Assembly (NCBI GenBank): GCA_945871625.1
Contig: CAMBWL010000010.1
Span: 1 to 14,987, forward strand
DNA: 14,987 bases
Direction: 5' to 3'
Origin: Bifidobacterium breve
Lineage (GTDB): Bacteria > Actinomycetota > Acidimicrobiia > Acidimicrobiales > Ilumatobacteraceae
In this document: positions 6,354-12,702 of the stretch, piece by piece
Position numbering within the stretch: the first letter of the stretch is position 1
Layout of the letters: each line of letters begins with the position of its first letter
Notes under the pieces: generated by a model
Seen by the model: only the letters and a program-made list of their open reading frames with translations
What the model was told of the DNA's origin: nothing
Databases searched by the model: none
Made by a program: the position numbers and the translations under genes

Positions 6354-7247
6354 TTATCTCTTCGGTGCGATCTTCACCGGAGTCGGGATTGGCTTCGGTT
6401 GCTCAGCCTCGGTTAGTCGCGACAAAATAATCAGATCTCCTTGGCCAATGCTCAGTTCTCGGGCCGCCGATCCTCGATCAACACAAATTGAGAGCATGCC
6501 ATAAGAATCAACGACAAGCCCGACCCCGCTGCCGATTGCACCGTAACTTCGCACGATTTTCAATGACCGCACAACTTGTTCATGGCTTACGCTCGCACCA
6601 CTCAGCACCGAACCAATTTCGACACGCAGAACTTCGCCCATTGAAGCGACCTCGTCCGGGCCGATATTGAGTTGACAATTTCCGAAACGATCGACCCAAG
6701 TCACCTCGCCATGCAGAGCACCTTTCTCTTCTCGCGGTATTGGCACGACACCTGGCAATAAAAGCGCAGGGTCAATCATTTCTCCAAGCTCGCTGAGATC
6801 AACACCGTTGCAGAGGTGCGCTGCGACGGGTCCAAAAATATCGCGACCGGCAAAAGTCTCACCTGGACTCGTCAAGTGATATTTGGTGTTGGTCAGACAT
6901 ACAGCCCGACCAGCGCCACCAGCCAGAGCAATAGCCATTGCCAGTAAACCATTATCCGGACCTACGAAAACACCTTTGCCATCTAGCACTTCTACGGCAA
7001 CCGCGCGCCGTGATGAACCGACGCCTGGATCAACCACCGCGAGCACTACGCCACTCGCGATATACGACACCGACCGTGCCAACGACAACGAACCCGCACG
7101 CACATCAAACGGCTCGATTTCGTGTGTCAAATCTACGACGCGAGATTGCGGTGCAATTTCGTAGATCACACTTTTTACGACACCAACAAACTCGTCTCGT
7201 GTTCCATAGTCAGAAAGAAATGAAACAGTCTCGTACTTGTTGGTCAT
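6354..7247 (-). CDS. S-adenosylmethionine hydroxide adenosyltransferase family protein (DUF62)
   Basis: A 297-residue member of the family that splits SAM into adenosine and methionine using water, related to fluorinase and chlorinase. Motifs are FLSDYGTRDEFVG (10-22), VVDPGVGSSRRA (71-82), GPDNGLL (96-102), TFAGRDIFGP (131-140) and DRFGNCQLNI (186-195). D73 and R80 match two of the Asp-Arg-His residues reported for hydroxide-using members, but the usual TFHGRD reads TFAGRD, so the expected His is Ala133. It is also not fluorinase-like, which has Tyr at the Asp position. The start ATG 7247 is preferred over an open 24-codon extension because conserved sequence begins about 8 residues later and a TATCGT box lies 9 bases upstream. 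It is followed by a small membrane peptide ORF. Reaction uncertain because of the missing His. Confidence 0.92.
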   Translation of the reverse strand: MTNKYETVSFLSDYGTRDEFVGVVKSVIYEIAPQSRVVDLTHEIEPFDVRAGSLSLARSVSYIASGVVLAVVDPGVGSSRRAVAVEVLDGKGVFVGPDNGLLAMAIALAGGAGRAVCLTNTKYHLTSPGETFAGRDIFGPVAAHLCNGVDLSELGEMIDPALLLPGVVPIPREEKGALHGEVTWVDRFGNCQLNIGPDEVASMGEVLRVEIGSVLSGASVSHEQVVRSLKIVRSYGAIGSGVGLVVDSYGMLSICVDRGSAARELSIGQGDLIILSRLTEAEQPKPIPTPVKIAPKR

Positions 7248-7256
7248 GGCAGGTTC

Positions 7257-7262
7257 ACGATA
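7257..7262 (-). promoter_or_regulatory. -10 box of the SAM adenosyltransferase gene
   Basis: TATCGT on the minus strand ends 9 bases before ATG 7247, which would give a leader of only two or three bases. The same hexamer precedes the seven-helix gene. If this is the main promoter, the folded element at 7276-7364 lies outside the mRNA. Confidence 0.45.
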
Positions 7263-7275
7263 CTGAGAAACGTAA

Positions 7276-7364
7276 GAGCCGGTGCCAACCCCCCGACGGC
7301 ACCGGCTCAAACGGCGCAACTCTCGCGAGCGCGACTCCCAGTTGGGGGGTTACCCCGTCCGGTG
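7276..7364 (-). other. Foldable GC-rich element with 11-bp hairpin and possible pseudoknot
   Basis: In the 195-base gap between proC and the SAM adenosyltransferase gene. The arms GAGCCGGTGCC and GGCACCGGCTC (7276-7286 and 7298-7308) pair perfectly over 11 bp around an 11-base loop. On the minus strand the loop carries GGGGGGTT (7294-7287), the exact complement of AACCCCCC further 5' (7351-7344). The latter can instead form a local GGGG/CCCC hairpin (7346-7356). CACCGG (7364-7359) can compete for the CCGGTG of the main stem. Also present is the palindrome CTCGCGAG (7322-7329). These mutually exclusive helices resemble a switch, attenuator or small RNA. No T-run follows, so it is a poor intrinsic terminator. 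I could not match it to a riboswitch class. Confidence 0.5.
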
Positions 7365-7442
7365 ATCTTGCGACATTTCTATTTCTTACTTTAGACACAA
7401 ACTAGGGGGATACAACCAAAACTGCAAGAAAAATCCTCAAAA

Positions 7443-8243
7443 TTATTTTCCAAGTTCTTTGCTGCGTTTCGTCGCAGCACTTACTGCTGAACCTATAATC
7501 TCCGAGAATTGTTTACCAACCAACTCGGCAATTCCGGCCGCCGTGGTGCCATTAGGTGAAGTTACTTTTTTGCGCAACTGCTCTGGCGTCTCAGAACTTT
7601 CGGCGAGCAACAACGAAGAACCCACCAACAGTTGTACAACCAATTCATTCGAATCTTTAGCAGACAGTCCTTGTTGCACGCCCGCGGCAATTAATGCTTC
7701 AGCCAAAAGAAACACGTATGCGGGTCCACTTCCAGAAAGACCGGTCACGGCGTCGAGCAAATTCTCTTGCACTTCAACCACGGTGCCGACGCTGGATAAA
7801 ATTTCCCTCGCCCACTTTTTGTTTTCGGGGGTGCACCGGGCACTTGCCGCCATCGCCGAAGCACCTTGGCCGATGAGTGCCGGTGTATTCGGCATTGCTC
7901 GCACCACGGCCACCGAAGTTTTCATTGAAGCCTCAATTGATGAAATCGTCACACCAGCAGCGATAGACAAAATCTGTTTCACACCAGTAGTAGCAACTGC
8001 ACGACAAACATCTGCGACTTCTGTCGGTTTAACCGCAAAAACTACCGACTCGCACTCGGGCAACTTTGTTGTGACTTCTAGTTGTGGGAACTGCTCGTTT
8101 AATTCAGTAATGCGCAAATTTTCTTTTTCAACAATCACCAGTTGCGAGTGTGAAAACCCGCCCGCGAGCAAACCGCGCGCCAACGCCGAACCCATGTTGC
8201 CCCCGCCGATTATGCACAGCGTCGGATCAATCGCCTTGCTCAC
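7443..8243 (-). CDS. proC: Pyrroline-5-carboxylate reductase
   Basis: A 266-residue cytoplasmic enzyme making the last step of proline synthesis, NAD(P)H-dependent reduction of pyrroline-5-carboxylate. Visible are the N-terminal dinucleotide motif IIGGGNMGSA (11-20), VVFAVKP (67-73), RAMPNTPA (115-122), the catalytic-domain signature VTGLSGSGPAYVF (166-178) and VTSPNGTTAAG (227-237), where Asn replaces the more usual Gly of SPGGTT. Length matches the family. Start is GTG 8243 with no ribosome site; the TGA of a four-codon ORF overlaps it as GTGA, so initiation may be by translational coupling. It lies 63 bases downstream of the ybjN-like gene on the same strand and has its own predicted -10. 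Confidence 0.96.
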   Translation of the reverse strand: MSKAIDPTLCIIGGGNMGSALARGLLAGGFSHSQLVIVEKENLRITELNEQFPQLEVTTKLPECESVVFAVKPTEVADVCRAVATTGVKQILSIAAGVTISSIEASMKTSVAVVRAMPNTPALIGQGASAMAASARCTPENKKWAREILSSVGTVVEVQENLLDAVTGLSGSGPAYVFLLAEALIAAGVQQGLSAKDSNELVVQLLVGSSLLLAESSETPEQLRKKVTSPNGTTAAGIAELVGKQFSEIIGSAVSAATKRSKELGK

Positions 8244-8254
8244 TTTTTGATCAC
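8240..8254 (-). CDS. Possible four-codon leader ORF overlapping the proC start
   Basis: GTG ATC AAA AAG TGA (peptide MIKK) begins 7 bases after the TAGCCT -10 box, the spacing expected for a leaderless first codon, and its TGA overlaps the proC GTG as GTGA. Translation of this ORF could deliver ribosomes to proC, which lacks a ribosome site. It is tiny and could be chance. Confidence 0.35.
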   Translation of the reverse strand: MIKK

Positions 8255-8261
8255 GCCGTTC

Positions 8262-8267
8262 AGGCTA
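8262..8267 (-). promoter_or_regulatory. -10 box upstream of proC
   Basis: TAGCCT on the minus strand ends 18 bases before the proC GTG and 7 bases before the GTG of the four-codon ORF. Same hexamer as the boxes at 4674 and 14365. Confidence 0.45.
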
Positions 8268-8306
8268 GTTAGGCACACTCGAACCACCCAACGACTTCCC
8301 CGAACG

Positions 8307-8798
8307 CTAGGCAGTCCGAGTGCTATTTCGTTGTGTGCGCATAGCCGCAGCCTTGGCATAGCCGATTTCCAAAAGTGGCCAAAAAGCCAGCTCAACGATT
8401 GAATACAGCGTGCCGATTATTCGGTCGAGTTCGACTTCGTTCAAAGCCGACAATCCGATTTCGCCGCGCAGATAAATCGCATCCTCCAACCCAATCGAAA
8501 AGTGGGCACCAACAAGTTTTTCGTTTCTTCGTAAAACCGTTTCGTAAAGCAACTCGGCATTCTGCTCGGGTGCCGGCATCACATAGGTTTCATAGCGCAA
8601 AGTTCTCTGGCCAAGAGTGAACCAGACCGTCGTAAAATCTTTTTCTTCGCCCGACATGCGCACGTACCATCGAAACTCGTCGTCTTCAGAGCGATCAACC
8701 GCCAAGATGTTCTTGTGGTTCGCCCTGGCCCGGCCCAACCACTCGTCAATTTGTCGTTCAATTCGAGCCAGCGACGGTTCGTCAAACAATTCGCTCAC
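8307..8798 (-). CDS. YbjN-domain protein
   Basis: A 163-residue soluble protein resembling the actinobacterial YbjN-like family (fold related to type III secretion chaperones; molecular role not established). Recognisable features are the amphipathic start (EPSLARIERQIDEWL), WYVRMSGEEKDFTTVWFTLG with alternating strands, the MPAPEQNAELLYETVLRRNE segment, and the FSIGLEDAIYLRGEI strand pair. The C-terminal helix contains a hydrophobic WPLLEIGYAKA stretch. Start is GTG 8798, only 4 bases after the mshA stop, so the two are translationally coupled. In Mycobacterium tuberculosis, mshA (Rv0486) is likewise followed by a YbjN-family gene (Rv0487), so the pairing is conserved and supports this call. 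Confidence 0.85.
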   Translation of the reverse strand: MSELFDEPSLARIERQIDEWLGRARANHKNILAVDRSEDDEFRWYVRMSGEEKDFTTVWFTLGQRTLRYETYVMPAPEQNAELLYETVLRRNEKLVGAHFSIGLEDAIYLRGEIGLSALNEVELDRIIGTLYSIVELAFWPLLEIGYAKAAAMRTQRNSTRTA

Positions 8799-8802
8799 GG
8801 CG

Positions 8803-10014
8803 TTAAGAACAGGCGACTAGTTGGGCAACAAGAAGTGCCTTATAGACACCAATCACACTGTCGGCGGTGGCCGACCATGAATAATTTTTGGCTCGATGCG
8901 CCCCTCGGTTGCCCATCGTCAAACTGAGCAGTGGATCGGACAACAGACGGTCCACATATTTTGCGAACACCTCAGGGTTTCGATTTTCAACTGAGTATCC
9001 GGTTATCTGATGCTCTACCAAATTAAGTAGCCCACCCACTGCGCTCGCCACAACTGGTATCCCACATGCTGATGCTTCAAGTGCGACCAGCCCAAAACTT
9101 TCACTTCGCGAAGGTACCAGGACGACGTCCGCAGCACGATAATAAGTCGACAACAAGTGGTGTGGCTGTGGCTCGACAAAATGCACACGATCAATCAGGT
9201 CTAAATCACAAATCAGTTTGCGCACGTGCGTCGACTCACTCGAACCAAAAGATCCACTTGCTCCACCGACGATTATCAATTTGGTTTTCTTATCTTCCAA
9301 TTTTGCAAGAGTTTGCACGGCGACATCAACACCTTTTAATGGTTGAATGCGACCAACGAACAACAGCATCGGCTCGTCACCCCAACCCAGCGCGTGTCTT
9401 GCACCAGCCCGATCGCCAGGCGAGAAAAATGCAGTTGCAACCCCGGGCGATGCCACCGTCACGACGCCAGGCGACCGACCGTAAAGCGCGCGAAACTGAC
9501 TCAACTCTTCGGGGCAACTCACACAAATCGCATCGGCGCAACCAATTATCTCAAGTTCTGCTCTTTCGCGAACCACCGACTCTGTATCGCCACCCAAAGT
9601 TTTGACCCGCGCCAAAGTATGAAAAGTTGTAACCAATGGCAAATTAAGTTGATGCTTCAGTCGATGGCCGACAAGACCTGAAAGCCAATAATTGGCGTGT
9701 AATACGTCGGTTCCACCTGATGCCTGCAAATGTTCCGCGACACGCTGTGTGAACAAATCTACGACATCGAGCAATTCATCTTTTGAGAGGTCGAAACGAC
9801 CAGCTTCAATGTGCACAATTTTATGATTTGGTTCAACTTCTACAACCTTCGGCAACCCTTCGCGCCAGGCACGCGTATACGTCGTGCACTGCATTCCTTT
9901 TTGGGCCATCGCCGAAACAAGTTCGCGAACATAGACGTTCATGCCACCGCCATCACCGACACCTGGCTGGGCCAAGGGTGAGGTGTGCATCGAGATAATC
10001 GCGACACGTTGCAT
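8803..10014 (-). CDS. mshA: D-inositol-3-phosphate glycosyltransferase, first enzyme of mycothiol synthesis
   Basis: A 403-residue GT-B fold, GT4-family enzyme that transfers N-acetylglucosamine from UDP-GlcNAc to inositol phosphate. The MshA-type N-terminus is clear: HTSPLAQPGVGDGGGMNVYV (10-29). The C-terminal donor domain has FVGRIQPLKG (219-228) with R222 and K227 for the diphosphate, and the E-x7-E pair E305/E313 in SESFGLVALEASACG. Sucrose-phosphate synthase-like enzymes share the fold, but the GGMNVYV loop, YWLSG (109-113) and YbjN neighbour favour MshA. Start ATG 10014 lies 10 bases after a TAGGGT box, so the leader would be very short. Downstream gene is coupled with a 4-base gap. 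Mycothiol buffers thiol redox state in actinobacteria. Confidence 0.92.
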   Translation of the reverse strand: MQRVAIISMHTSPLAQPGVGDGGGMNVYVRELVSAMAQKGMQCTTYTRAWREGLPKVVEVEPNHKIVHIEAGRFDLSKDELLDVVDLFTQRVAEHLQASGGTDVLHANYWLSGLVGHRLKHQLNLPLVTTFHTLARVKTLGGDTESVVRERAELEIIGCADAICVSCPEELSQFRALYGRSPGVVTVASPGVATAFFSPGDRAGARHALGWGDEPMLLFVGRIQPLKGVDVAVQTLAKLEDKKTKLIIVGGASGSFGSSESTHVRKLICDLDLIDRVHFVEPQPHHLLSTYYRAADVVLVPSRSESFGLVALEASACGIPVVASAVGGLLNLVEHQITGYSVENRNPEVFAKYVDRLLSDPLLSLTMGNRGAHRAKNYSWSATADSVIGVYKALLVAQLVACS

Positions 10015-10024
10015 CTGTTCCCAA

Positions 10025-10030
10025 ACCCTA
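10025..10030 (-). promoter_or_regulatory. -10 box upstream of mshA
   Basis: TAGGGT on the minus strand ends 10 bases before ATG 10014. The following GGGAACAG could alternatively act as a weak ribosome site. Confidence 0.35.
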
Positions 10031-10077
10031 TCGTTCTAGTCGGGTTTTACCTCTGGTCGTAGCGATGTGATCTTGGT

Positions 10078-10572
10078 CTAGTCGGTTAACAGCGAGTCGA
10101 CGTCGGCACCGCCGTCTTTATATCGCTTGACCAACTCAGAAGTCAAGGCGTCAATCTTGGCGAAGAAATTTTTTCGTTCGGCTGAGCGTGCCAGTTCGAA
10201 CTTTTCAATTTGTCTGACCGCTTCGTCCAGTGCATCGTCGGCGAGGGTGCGTAACTCACCAAAGCCAACGCGTTCGCAGAGTTTTTCGAGCTCCACTACC
10301 AAGGGATGTTCTGCTGAAATGTTTGTCTCGCGTGGTGGGCGCGATGATCCGCCACCATGCTCTTGCCCAAAAACATTCGTAATATCCGCGACACTCATGC
10401 CGGATGCTGGCGTGCCATCGGTGCGACGGCGCTGCTCATCGCGTGCCAAGTCACAACGCCCTTGGGCCATTCGACGCACAAAAGAAATGACGTCTTCTTG
10501 CATCTGTAACGCCGCGCGCGCGCTGCGCAACTCGGCAGTCGTCATCGCACTTGGGTTTGCAACATCAGTCAT
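10078..10572 (-). CDS. RsiG-like c-di-GMP-binding anti-sigma factor candidate
   Basis: A 164-residue, largely helical protein. RsiG of Streptomyces holds the sigma factor WhiG when bound to c-di-GMP, using an antiparallel coiled coil in which each helix carries E-x3-S-x2-R-x3-Q-x3-D. Here helix 1 has it exactly: E26, S30, R33, Q37, D41. Helix 2 has E126, S130, R133, F137, D141, four of five, with Phe for Gln. A Gly/Pro-rich linker (about 52-88) joins the helices, and MAQGRCDLARDE matches the RsiG family style. The gene follows the MoaD-like gene by 14 bases and has a ribosome site (AGGA before ATG 10572). No sigma factor gene is in the window, so the target is unknown. Membership is well supported by motif; c-di-GMP binding and sigma control are inferred. 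Confidence 0.85.
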   Translation of the reverse strand: MTDVANPSAMTTAELRSARAALQMQEDVISFVRRMAQGRCDLARDEQRRRTDGTPASGMSVADITNVFGQEHGGGSSRPPRETNISAEHPLVVELEKLCERVGFGELRTLADDALDEAVRQIEKFELARSAERKNFFAKIDALTSELVKRYKDGGADVDSLLTD

Positions 10573-10586
10573 TTAAGTTCCTAAAT

Positions 10587-10823
10587 TCATCCACCTGAAA
10601 CCGGTGGCAACAATGCCACTTCATCGGCGTCACTGACCATGGCGGTGCCAACTGCTTCTTCGCCGTTTAACCAAACTCGACAAGTTGCCATTACAGCAAC
10701 AAAGTCTGCCCCAAATCGCTCGCCGGCAGTTTGCAGAACTTCATCAACGGTGCCACCCGGAATTTCTTGGCTGGAAGTCCCCGCAACTTGTCGAGCCGAG
10801 GCGAAAAGTCTCAAACGCGCCAT
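10587..10823 (-). CDS. MoaD/ThiS-family small sulfur carrier
   Basis: A 78-residue ubiquitin-fold protein ending in Gly-Gly (PPVSGG), the C-terminus that is adenylated and converted to a thiocarboxylate in molybdopterin synthesis or related sulfur transfer. MARLRLFASARQVAG at the start, VWLNGEEA in the middle and ADEVALLPPVSGG at the end are typical of MoaD. ATG 10823 stands 6 bases after TACGCT, so the mRNA is probably leaderless. No MoaE, MoeB or other cofactor gene is nearby; instead it shares an operon with the RsiG-like gene. It could serve another sulfur carrier role (CysO-like), so I give no symbol. Confidence 0.9.
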   Translation of the reverse strand: MARLRLFASARQVAGTSSQEIPGGTVDEVLQTAGERFGADFVAVMATCRVWLNGEEAVGTAMVSDADEVALLPPVSGG

Positions 10824-10829
10824 GCAGTC

Positions 10830-10835
10830 AGCGTA
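10830..10835 (-). promoter_or_regulatory. Leaderless -10 box of the MoaD-RsiG operon
   Basis: TACGCT on the minus strand is followed by 6 bases and ATG 10823. It lies only 10 bases from the oppositely directed -10 box at 10846, so the two promoters overlap. Confidence 0.55.
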
Positions 10836-10845
10836 CCCAAGCCAC

Positions 10846-10851
10846 TACCCT
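10846..10851 (+). promoter_or_regulatory. Leaderless -10 box of the histidine phosphatase gene
   Basis: TACCCT is followed by 7 bases and GTG 10859. It is the same hexamer as the rex -10 and decides the start in favour of 10859. Confidence 0.55.
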
Positions 10852-10858
10852 GCCTTTG

Positions 10859-11476
10859 GTGTCTGAAAAACTGCAAGCAAACGAGACTAAAACTCGGCTA
10901 CTCGTTTTACGCCACGGCCAAAGCGAATGGAACGCAGAAGGACGATGGCAAGGTCAAGCCGACATCCAACTCACAGAGCAGGGAATCATTCAAGCCAAAC
11001 AAGCCGCACTAAAACTTGGCTCATTCGATTTGATCGCCACAAGCACGTTGCAACGGGCCCGACGGACGGCAGAAGTTATCGCCCAACATTTGAACGCTGG
11101 CGATGTGCACGTTGACGACCGTCTCAAAGAATCGAATGTTGGTCCATGGCAGGGTTTGACAGTTGCAGAGATCGAGGCTGGTTGGCCAGGATTTCTGAAC
11201 TCGCGGCGACAACCCGACGGTTTTGAATCAAATATCAGCGTCGTGCAGCGAGTGACACAATCTTTTATTGACATCGCCGACAAATGCAGGGGTGGTCAGG
11301 CCTTAATCATCAGCCACAGTGGTGTGATCAGAACACTTCGAAGAGAATTAAACGTCTCAGACAACCGCCTAGAAAATCTTGGTGGTAGTTGGTTCGAGAT
11401 TGACGCCCACAACAAACTGCGCGCTGGTCGATTAGTCGCGGTACTAGGAGAATTGAACTCAACCGACTCGCTCTAG
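10859..11476 (+). CDS. Histidine phosphatase (phosphoglycerate mutase-like) family protein
   Basis: A 205-residue phosphotransferase-fold enzyme from GTG 10859. The phosphohistidine loop is LRHGQSEWN (17-25) with R18 and catalytic H19; R66 in TLQRARRTAE, E91 in KESNVGPWQG and H153 in ISHSGVIRTL complete the active site. It is shorter than dPGM glycolytic mutases (about 250) and lacks their extra loop, so a phosphatase on an unknown phosphorylated metabolite is more likely. An upstream open frame back to 10685 is antisense to the MoaD gene and rejected as coding. In M. tuberculosis a member of this superfamily (Rv0489) is also close to mshA. The MFS gene starts within 25 bases of its stop, suggesting co-transcription. 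Confidence 0.9.
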   Translation: MSEKLQANETKTRLLVLRHGQSEWNAEGRWQGQADIQLTEQGIIQAKQAALKLGSFDLIATSTLQRARRTAEVIAQHLNAGDVHVDDRLKESNVGPWQGLTVAEIEAGWPGFLNSRRQPDGFESNISVVQRVTQSFIDIADKCRGGQALIISHSGVIRTLRRELNVSDNRLENLGGSWFEIDAHNKLRAGRLVAVLGELNSTDSL

Positions 11477-11500
11477 CAAGTAGTTGTAGCGTTGAGCCTC

Positions 11501-12688
11501 GTGCTAAGTCGTTGGCTAGATGATTCGTTCTCGCCGATCGTCAAGAGGAACATAACGCTTCTTACCGCAAGCCGACTGACAACCAATGCCTGCTACCGAT
11601 TTACGCCCCCGTTCGTAGCGATTATTGCCAAAGGTTTTGACATCTCACTTTCTGAAATAGGTGTCGCTCTCACAATTTCTGAACTTTCGGGCTTGTTGTC
11701 GCCGTTTATCGGTCGGTTTATCGACCACCTTTCGCGTCGCGCAGCAATGCTTGCTGGTCTTTTTGGTATCGGAGTCGGCGCCCTTCTCGCTGCAGTCTCA
11801 CCAAATATTTTTGTGTTCACAATCGGCGTGACATTAATCAGCATTACAAAGAACTTTTTCGACCTCGGAATGGCTGGCTGGATCACGGACCATGTTCCTT
11901 ACGAAAAACGTGGGCGGTACATCGGAATCACCGAAATTTCTTGGGCACTCGGGCTTTTATTGGGTGTTTCGTTGATGGGAGTCATAACTGCACTCAGTTC
12001 TTGGCGAGCAGGTTTTTTAGCCGGTGTCTGCGGAACCGCCGTTTCGCTGCTGTTTATTGCCTCGCGCATTAAGTCAGAAGCGCATGAAGTTTCGTCACGA
12101 GTGGCCGACGATGGAATTCGACTTAGTGGTCGCGGCTGGCTGGTCGTGGCCACGATGTTCGCAACGATGTGCGCAAGCCAATGCATCTTTATAACTTTTG
12201 GGGCTTGGCTTGATGATCAATTTGGATTTGGTGCTATTGGCATTGCCGCAGTCGGTTTTAGTTTCGGGATCGTCGAACTTTATGCATCGATCACCAGCGC
12301 CAGCAAAACAGATAGTTGGGGGAAAGAAAAAAGCATCGCCATCGGGTGTCTAATCATGGTTCCGGGTGGGCTCGCGCTCTGGTTCGTCTCACAAAATTTG
12401 ATACTTGGACTCGCGGCACTCTTGATTTACATCTTGGGTTTTGAGTTCGCCGTTGTAAGCATGTTGCCTCTGGCTACGCATCTCGTGCCGAAGCGACCAG
12501 GCAGTGGCCTTGGTCTCGTAATCGGGGCTGGCACCTTAGGTCGCAGCGTGATGAGTCTTGTGGCAACGCGAGCATACGAATCAAGTGGCGGAATCGCCTT
12601 GCCATCGCTTATCGGTGCAGTCAGTGCCGGTGTTGCCACACTATTTATATATATGTATCACCGTCGCGGTGGTCTGGCGCACGACTAA
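11501..12688 (+). CDS. Major facilitator superfamily transporter
   Basis: About 395 residues with roughly 12 membrane helices, typical of MFS. A motif-A-like loop between helices 2 and 3 reads GRFIDHLSRR, and a second charged loop (DHVPYEKRGRYIG) follows helix 4 in the usual place. A polar central loop (IKSEAHEVSSRVADDG) separates the halves. Substrate cannot be told; drug or metabolite efflux is the default guess. Start uncertain: TTG 11492 would add three residues, while GTG 11501 lies 8 bases after TAGCGT (11487-11492), close to the leaderless spacing seen elsewhere, so I prefer it. It lies just after the histidine phosphatase gene and converges on nadE with 14 bases between stops. Confidence 0.88.
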   Translation: MLSRWLDDSFSPIVKRNITLLTASRLTTNACYRFTPPFVAIIAKGFDISLSEIGVALTISELSGLLSPFIGRFIDHLSRRAAMLAGLFGIGVGALLAAVSPNIFVFTIGVTLISITKNFFDLGMAGWITDHVPYEKRGRYIGITEISWALGLLLGVSLMGVITALSSWRAGFLAGVCGTAVSLLFIASRIKSEAHEVSSRVADDGIRLSGRGWLVVATMFATMCASQCIFITFGAWLDDQFGFGAIGIAAVGFSFGIVELYASITSASKTDSWGKEKSIAIGCLIMVPGGLALWFVSQNLILGLAALLIYILGFEFAVVSMLPLATHLVPKRPGSGLGLVIGAGTLGRSVMSLVATRAYESSGGIALPSLIGAVSAGVATLFIYMYHRRGGLAHD

Positions 12689-12702
12689 ATCAGTCTTGTT
12701 TA

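Noticed and set aside
7276..7364. Reading the GGGGTAACCCC and GCCGG stretches as a c-di-AMP (ydaO) or c-di-GMP riboswitch.
   Set aside because: The conserved GGGGUGAAUC and CAGCUAACC segments of ydaO, and the GGGCAAACC and ACGCAAAGCC core of the c-di-GMP-I class, are absent on both strands.
7459..8250. A 263-codon open frame on the plus strand.
   Set aside because: It is entirely antisense to proC in the codon-mirrored frame and encodes a low-complexity Ser/Thr/Ala-rich product with no recognisable domain.
8255..8306. A tRNA-like GGTTCGAGT on the minus strand upstream of proC.
   Set aside because: The flanks do not form a T stem, and no acceptor, D or anticodon arms can be built.
10685..10858. 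N-terminal extension of the histidine phosphatase by 58 codons.
   Set aside because: It is antisense to the MoaD gene, and a -10 box with leaderless spacing points to GTG 10859.
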